Source: Solea solea
Taxonomy: Eukaryota; Chordata; Actinopteri; Pleuronectiformes; Soleidae
Direction of reading: 5' to 3'
DNA length: 64,000 nucleotides
NCBI RefSeq assembly: GCF_958295425.1
Contig: NC_081154.1
Location: 17,607,364 to 17,671,363 of the forward strand
Made by a program: the position numbers and the translations under genes. The notes under the pieces were generated by a model. It saw only the letters and a list, made by a program, of their open reading frames with translations, searched no databases and was not told the origin of the DNA. Each line of letters begins with the position of its first letter. Within the stretch, counting starts at the first letter, position 1. This document shows, one piece after another, positions 58,438 to 64,000 of this stretch.

Positions 58438-60531
58438 AATTATATTTAAAGGAACCTAGTGCTCTTTTTTCTCGAACATTCAGCTAGGGCTGCAAGTGAA
58501 GATTGCATTTTAATTGATTAAATGAATAAATTGCGTTTTCATCCATAAATTGCAGAAGAGTATTTCAAATATGGATCAGTGTTTCCCAAAATCCCAAAAA
58601 GTGCCTAAAATCACTAAGGTTTGGAATCAAGCTTGAAACTTTTCCTCTGTGAAGGTGTGCCTTCTCCAGTCATTTATTTCAAAGACCACAATGACCTAGT
58701 TTGAAGACCCAGTTGTAACGTAACACAGTCACTCTGCTATATGTGTTCTTTTTTTGCATCTCATCGTGATTTATTGCTGGTGAACCATTCAGGGCTGATG
58801 CGCAGGAGAAGTGTCTGCAAGACAAGTCTCCAGTGACGGCGGACCACGATGACTTTGCTTCAGCACTCCTTTTATCATTTGCATGCAGAAACTGGGTTGA
58901 CAGACAAACTGGAGCATTTTGTTTAGTGAGATTTTATAGCTGCGCTATTCATCAGGTATCTAATACACAGGGACATGATGCGCTAGATGGCTCAATACCA
59001 TTTTCTCAATACTCATATCACAACCTTGAATATCTTCCAATACTGATATCAGTGCATCAATTTACTACTTAACTGTTTGCAACACCGTGGCCATGATTAG
59101 CCATTTCAAAAGCAATGTTCTGACCGCATCAACACTCAAGGCAATGCAAGTTAGTTTTTCACATGGGCTTTATAAACGGTTGTAAATGGTTATACAGCCT
59201 AGTGGTGATACGTGGTAACTGAGAACTGAGAAGTTCACGTTTTTAAACTGCATTTCAATGCAGATTACACACGGTCGTCACGCACTGTACAACGTGTAAC
59301 GCATTTATTGACATTTCTCCAATGTTTTCATAAATAATTTGAGATTATTCCTATCTTCTTCTTCTTCTTCACGTGAGACTGGTGGGGGTGGCGCCCTCTA
59401 TGGACGGGCCACCACTGCTGTTTAGTGAAATAAAGGGGTTTTGGATTGTACCTGATACGGCTTTCCTGTGATTTTGACCAGTGTCAGTCAGTACACTTAA
59501 TATATAACTAAACCCCCATCTTCTGAGGAGAGCTCAGTATTATTGTAAAACTATTATTATATAATTATTGAGTCATTTCAATACAAAAAAGTAGTTTAGA
59601 GCTTTAGTTACACTTTAATCTTCATTAGACAGGATCACTGGAAGAATAGTTGGTTGGTGACTTTCAGTTTTTATTGTGTTGATTTTTTTTTTGACTTTTT
59701 TTGACCCTAACCAGCAGAGTGAAACAGTCCTAAGATGCTGTACACAGAGAGGTGCACAAGTCTTGTTCTCTCTTCGATCAATCATAAACCTCTACTATAC
59801 TAAAAGTTGATAATAAAATCCATGCCTACGGTACCTTGAAATTATTATTAATGTAAATGATCAATCATTGTCTTACTGGAGCCTCCATTCTGTGTTCTTA
59901 TTTCTCATCCAGACGTTTAATGCCAAGGACTCTTGAAAGCCAAATCACAATGGAGAAGACACCAAGTTACTTTGTGACAAAAGAAACACCACGCCGGATC
60001 TCCGCCATGTCCCAGAACACCAAACTCATCGTGGTGGTGCGAGACCCAGTCACTCGTGCAATATCAGACTACACTCAGACTTTATCCAAAACCCCTGACT
60101 TGCCCAGTTTCCAGGAGCTGGCCTTCAGGAACCAGTGCCTGGGCATCATAGACACGTCATGGAATGCCATTCGGATCGGCCTTTACGCTCTACACCTGGA
60201 AAACTGGCTCCGCTACTTCCCTCTGGCTCAGATCCACTTTGTGAGTGGAGAGCATCTTATCACAGACCCAGCGGGGGAGCTGGCTCGGGTGCAGGATTTC
60301 CTCGGGTTGAAGCGCATCGTCACTGACAAACACTTCTATTTCAACCGCACAAAGGGTTTCCCTTGCCTTAAGAAGCCGGAGAGGAGCGCCTCGCCCCGCT
60401 GCCTGGGCAAGTCCAAGGGCAGGACTCATGTTCAGATAGACAGGGACGCCATCGAGCAATTGCGGGACTTCTACAGACCCCACAATATCAAGTTTTATGA
60501 AATGGTGGGTCATGATTTCAGGTGGGAGTAA
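55602..60531 (+). CDS. hs3st2: Heparan sulfate glucosamine 3-O-sulfotransferase 2
   Basis: Golgi type II enzyme that moves sulfate from PAPS to the 3-OH of glucosamine in heparan sulfate. Two exons, 55602-56134 and 59913-60531, join in frame ([10 protein letters not shown]) to give 383 residues (human HS3ST2: 367). An N-terminal anchor ([18 protein letters not shown]) and variable stem precede the catalytic domain: 5'-phosphosulfate loop [14 protein letters not shown], the expected catalytic Glu in GTETHFFDR (about residue 162), 3'-phosphate site [14 protein letters not shown], and the disulfide loop GFPCLKK ... [11 protein letters not shown]. The end [15 protein letters not shown] is closest to HS3ST2. 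ATG 55614 is an alternative start. The upstream frame beginning at 55536 opens with GTG and is not used. A 25-codon upstream frame (ATG 55498, stop 55570) may damp translation. Confidence 0.93.
56212..56300. repeat. (TA)n microsatellite in the hs3st2 intron
   Basis: TA repeats with GTGT and ACAG interruptions just after exon 1. Confidence 0.95.
57281..57912. mobile_element. piggyBac-type MITE in the hs3st2 intron
   Basis: The element between 57285 and 57908 (about 624 bp) is bounded on both sides by TTAA, the piggyBac target duplication. Its ends are inverted: AGGTGACATCGAAAGCTT at the left, and AGCTTCCGGTCTATGTCGCC at the right. It has no transposase. The internal text, such as CATCAGCATAGGGAAGTGCC, is repeat-like and familiar from fish genomes. 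I infer mobilisation in trans by a piggyBac-type transposase. Confidence 0.7.
58007..58051. repeat. (AG)n microsatellite
   Basis: About 22 AG dinucleotides. Confidence 0.95.
58396..58432. repeat. (TA)n microsatellite
   Basis: Uninterrupted TA run after a T stretch. Confidence 0.95.
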
Positions 60532-63143
60532 AGAAGAAAAACCTGGTACAAGAAAGAGTCAACAGAACACAATCCATTTAGTTACCAGTCAGCAGCAGAA
60601 ACATGTTTGTTGCTTGACATCACATCGTTTCATCTCCAGGATCACGTCATTTCTCTCCATGTCTAGATTTACTGACTTATTTATGAGAGAAAGAGTGTGT
60701 GTGTGCGGGTATTACTAATGTTGTGGGGACCTAAAACTGTTTACACAGTCACATTATGGGGACTTGTCTTCCTTGTGGGGACAAAAGTCAAGTCCCCACT
60801 ACGTAAATGACTACATTTTAAGGTGAAGATATGTTTTAAGGTTAGGTTGAGGTTAGGGTTAGGATTAGGCCAGTAGTAATTGTGGTTAAGGTTAGAGTAA
60901 GTCTCCAGGAAATGAATGTAAGGCAATGCAATGTCCCCTCAAGTCATGAATGTCCAACATGTGTGTGTGTGTGTGTTCTCGAGGATGGAATTAGTTTCTT
61001 TTGAAACCTGCTTCACTAATCAAGGCAGCTTTTGAAAGCAAGACCTTGGAAGACGTCAGCGAAGTCTTCAGGGAGAGAATGAAGTTGCAGCACTGTGGTA
61101 TTAATGTAAAGCCATATCAAAAGTGTCAGCCTCTTAAAGGTCACCAACTGCTGGTCTCATCATTTTCTTTACAGACTGAGTTATAACACGCTTTAACTTT
61201 AAACATGAGTATTGTTTGAAGTGTTTAATCACCAACTTACCCACAATGCTTTGTCCATTGTTGTCATCAAAGGAAACAGATGCACAACAACAACAACGTG
61301 TGTGAAATGATTGATTCTGTCCGAGCACACGAAATCTCTTCCTACTCCGTGCTTCTGTGTGATTTCTAGAAACACCAAACTCAAAGTGAGCGTCGACGTC
61401 ATGAGTGAACCTTCCTGAAACTGTACTAATCCTCCCTTTTGTCATCCATTGATTAAAAATGTGCTTTTCAACAGATAAGACTGTGTTGATGCTCTCCATG
61501 TTTGTCAGCCATGTTGCCAGTGGAATCCTTTTAGGTTAGGTGGCACTCCATGAGGTCCGTTGTGTTGGTTGGAGTCGGCAGCGTAGGAATTTCAAATATT
61601 ATGTTTCAAAGACAAGGCCCCGCCGTGTGGCAGGTTATCAAAGAGATTTTTGGATAGGTTAGGATTTGGAATACGTGATATTTAAGTCGCACTGATACAT
61701 GATGTGCAGCAGAAATAAAGGAAAACTGTGATGCTTGTATCGTCAGCCACAGTCTGTGGTGTCAGCACCAAGCCTGGGTAAATCAAATCACTTTCACCAC
61801 ATATATGATTTTACGGTACTTTACACTTACACTATGTCAACGTCTCAGCCTTAGAAATAGGGTTGGGTCATGAAGGACGTAAAATCAATGCCAAATCAAC
61901 GGGGAAAGAAGCAGTCAAGACTTGTACCCTGCTACGTCCATGCCTATGATTCAAATATATACAGAGCGCAGTAACGGCAGGTCCTCAGCTGACATCCTCC
62001 CAACTTTACCTTGTCAGTGCCACATACCCTCACCACAACATTAGCACTGATTGTTGTATGATTTTCATGTTACAGCATCGTGAGTCGAGCTTTGATTCAC
62101 TCACTCACTCACTCACTCACTCGCTCACAGACATGATGTCAGTGTGAGTTTGAATGACGGCTGGGGGAAGCTCAGGAGCTTTTATCTCGGACACCTTTTT
62201 GCTTACACATGCGATCAGATGTTGATATTGCACTCGGCCCTAAACATCTTAAAAGAAGGACATTTCTGAGCATATTGTCACTTTGGATAGCATTAACCTT
62301 CAACCTTGGATTTTGTTTTTGCCAAGGATATATCACGTGATTCCCATAAATATCAAATATCCAGAACGGCCTTCTTCCTCATGCCAAACATCTCAAAAAT
62401 CCGAAACATAACTATTGCAATGTTTACTTTGGGGATGTTTCTATGATTCTGTGTAAAACCAAAATCCTGCAGCATGAGTTCTGACAGGAAGTAGAAAGAG
62501 AGACCATATCACATTCTCTACACTGTCCCCCTGTGTGACAAACATCAGCATGCAAGAATTCAACAAATCTAGATCCTACACCAAATGAAGCAGTTGTATA
62601 AAGATAAGTTTTGAATGACGGTGGCTCCTGCAGAGCAGCACAGAACACGTGTGAATTTTCTTTTTCAAGAAATTGAAAATGAAATTCACACGTGGCCTTT
62701 GCCAAGAAGGAACTTTTATCCTCAGAAGTATTTTGACTACGTACTGGTGATTGAAAAATCTGTGCTGTACATTCAGTTGCTTAGTGCCCCTGTTTCATCC
62801 AGCAGCTTGTCTCTCACTGTCCTTAAACTCCTTAAACTCGTTTGACCTCCAGGTGGAGGCAGAGGCAGAGTGGCATCTCTACCACCTCTGATGTCCTTCT
62901 TCTTGCCATCGTGCTCGCTGGCAGCTCATTTCTGTGGCTTGCCGGACGCACACAGGTGAGCATTGACCCGGCTGTCACAGCAGCAGCGAGCCATTCATTG
63001 TACAGCACACATGAGTCCTAATTAGGCCCCAGGGCTGGAGAGGCACACTCCCTGAGACCAAGCATAAGCCAGAGTCTGATTAGACTCTGCCAGTGGACGG
63101 CTCTCCAGAGACTGGTTGCAGGTCAAATCTCTATGTCTCTCTT

Positions 63144-63192
<49 letters not shown>

Positions 63193-64000
63193 TGCACACT
63201 CTCTCAAGAAATATGAAATAATTTGCACAATGAGCTGACCTATTTGCACTTTAGTTAATGAGCTTCTTGTTAAGCTTAATGAGTTTTTTTTAAAGTGATG
63301 CGTTGATTAATATTTCTTCTTCTTGTTGCCACATTATGTGTAAATGACTCTCCTCAAACCATCCCTCGACAGGTTGGTCTTGTGAGTGTGGATTATGTCG
63401 TTTATCATATTAATTCAAAGATGTTTGCACACAGATTATTGTACTCCATCCCTGTGGAGCTCATCGAAATCATCCAAACTGAAAGAATCAGTTAATTTAG
63501 TGATTTAGTACCCAGTCAGTGCTGAAACATGTTGTTCTTTTTTTTATCTTTCACTTTGTGCACAGAGGCTTAGAGCGTCCTTCACCTCTGAGCATTGTGA
63601 TCTTGTACTAATTATTACTTAAAGCAGATTTATTTATTGATTTATTTTACTGGAGGGATGGAAACACTATTATAAAAAGTCTACTTTTACTATCTAAAGC
63701 AGTGTTTCACACATTTTTCTATTTGGGAACCCACTTTTTTTCCAACTTGTGATTCAAATGATCATATTTGCATGACACCTGATATAATTTTGAATTGATT
63801 AATTTGCATATGATATATGGGTTTATATATCCCATATATAATATCCCAATTAATTGCTTATTAGTAGTAAGTGAGGAAGTTGTATATGAATTACGATCTC
63901 AATATGCTTTGCTTAGTATGGACTTTATAAGGTGGTAGTATCACAAGAATAGTTATTGTCCCTTAATAACACACAATAACATAATGAATATGGTCTGTTC
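60532..64000. other. hs3st2 3' flank and intergenic DNA
   Basis: The hs3st2 3' UTR starts here; an AATAAA at 61714-61719 could end it. A fish repeat with TTGTGGGGAC text is at 60718-60900, a (TCAC)n tract at 62096-62122 and a compound TC/CA tract at 63143-63189. One candidate exon at 62853-62955 is discussed in the findings. No further gene is seen. Confidence 0.45.

Overview
The window looks like teleost fish nuclear DNA. Four spliced vertebrate genes with GT-AG introns lie in AT-rich, microsatellite-rich DNA carrying typical fish mobile elements (a tRNA-derived SINE, hAT, a piggyBac-type MITE, L2 and RTE-like LINEs). The species cannot be named from sequence alone.

Layout. 188-10924 (+): the 3' part of a myosin-binding protein C gene, 16 exons covering domains C4 to C10, best called fast-type mybpc2. 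11191-20430 (-): a complete histidine acid phosphatase gene, acp4, with eleven coding exons, a likely non-coding first exon and a TATA box, convergent with mybpc2. 20.5-37.1 kb: intergenic DNA holding a hAT element with a perfect 8-bp target duplication (22080-23139) and a large foldback structure whose arms are 21-bp minisatellites (about 23372-25402). 37132-39486 (-): two coding exons of lrrc4b, a synaptic adhesion molecule. 47.2-49.6 kb: nested LINE remnants, one with an open reading frame that has lost its reverse transcriptase domain. 55602-60531 (+): two-exon hs3st2, a heparan sulfate 3-O-sulfotransferase, with a piggyBac-type MITE in its intron.

The genes do not form a pathway. Their linkage is informative: MYBPC2, LRRC4B and ACP4 lie close together on human 19q13.33, so the first three genes look like a conserved block, while HS3ST2 is on human chromosome 16. 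mybpc2 is a sarcomere protein, acp4 a secretory-pathway/type I membrane phosphatase, lrrc4b a postsynaptic membrane protein and hs3st2 a Golgi enzyme.

Exon borders were set by reading splice signals and checking that the reading frame is kept across every junction; all four gene models close in frame. Most of the remaining sequence is repeat or has no recognisable content. The most unusual object is the foldback minisatellite element at 23.4-25.4 kb.
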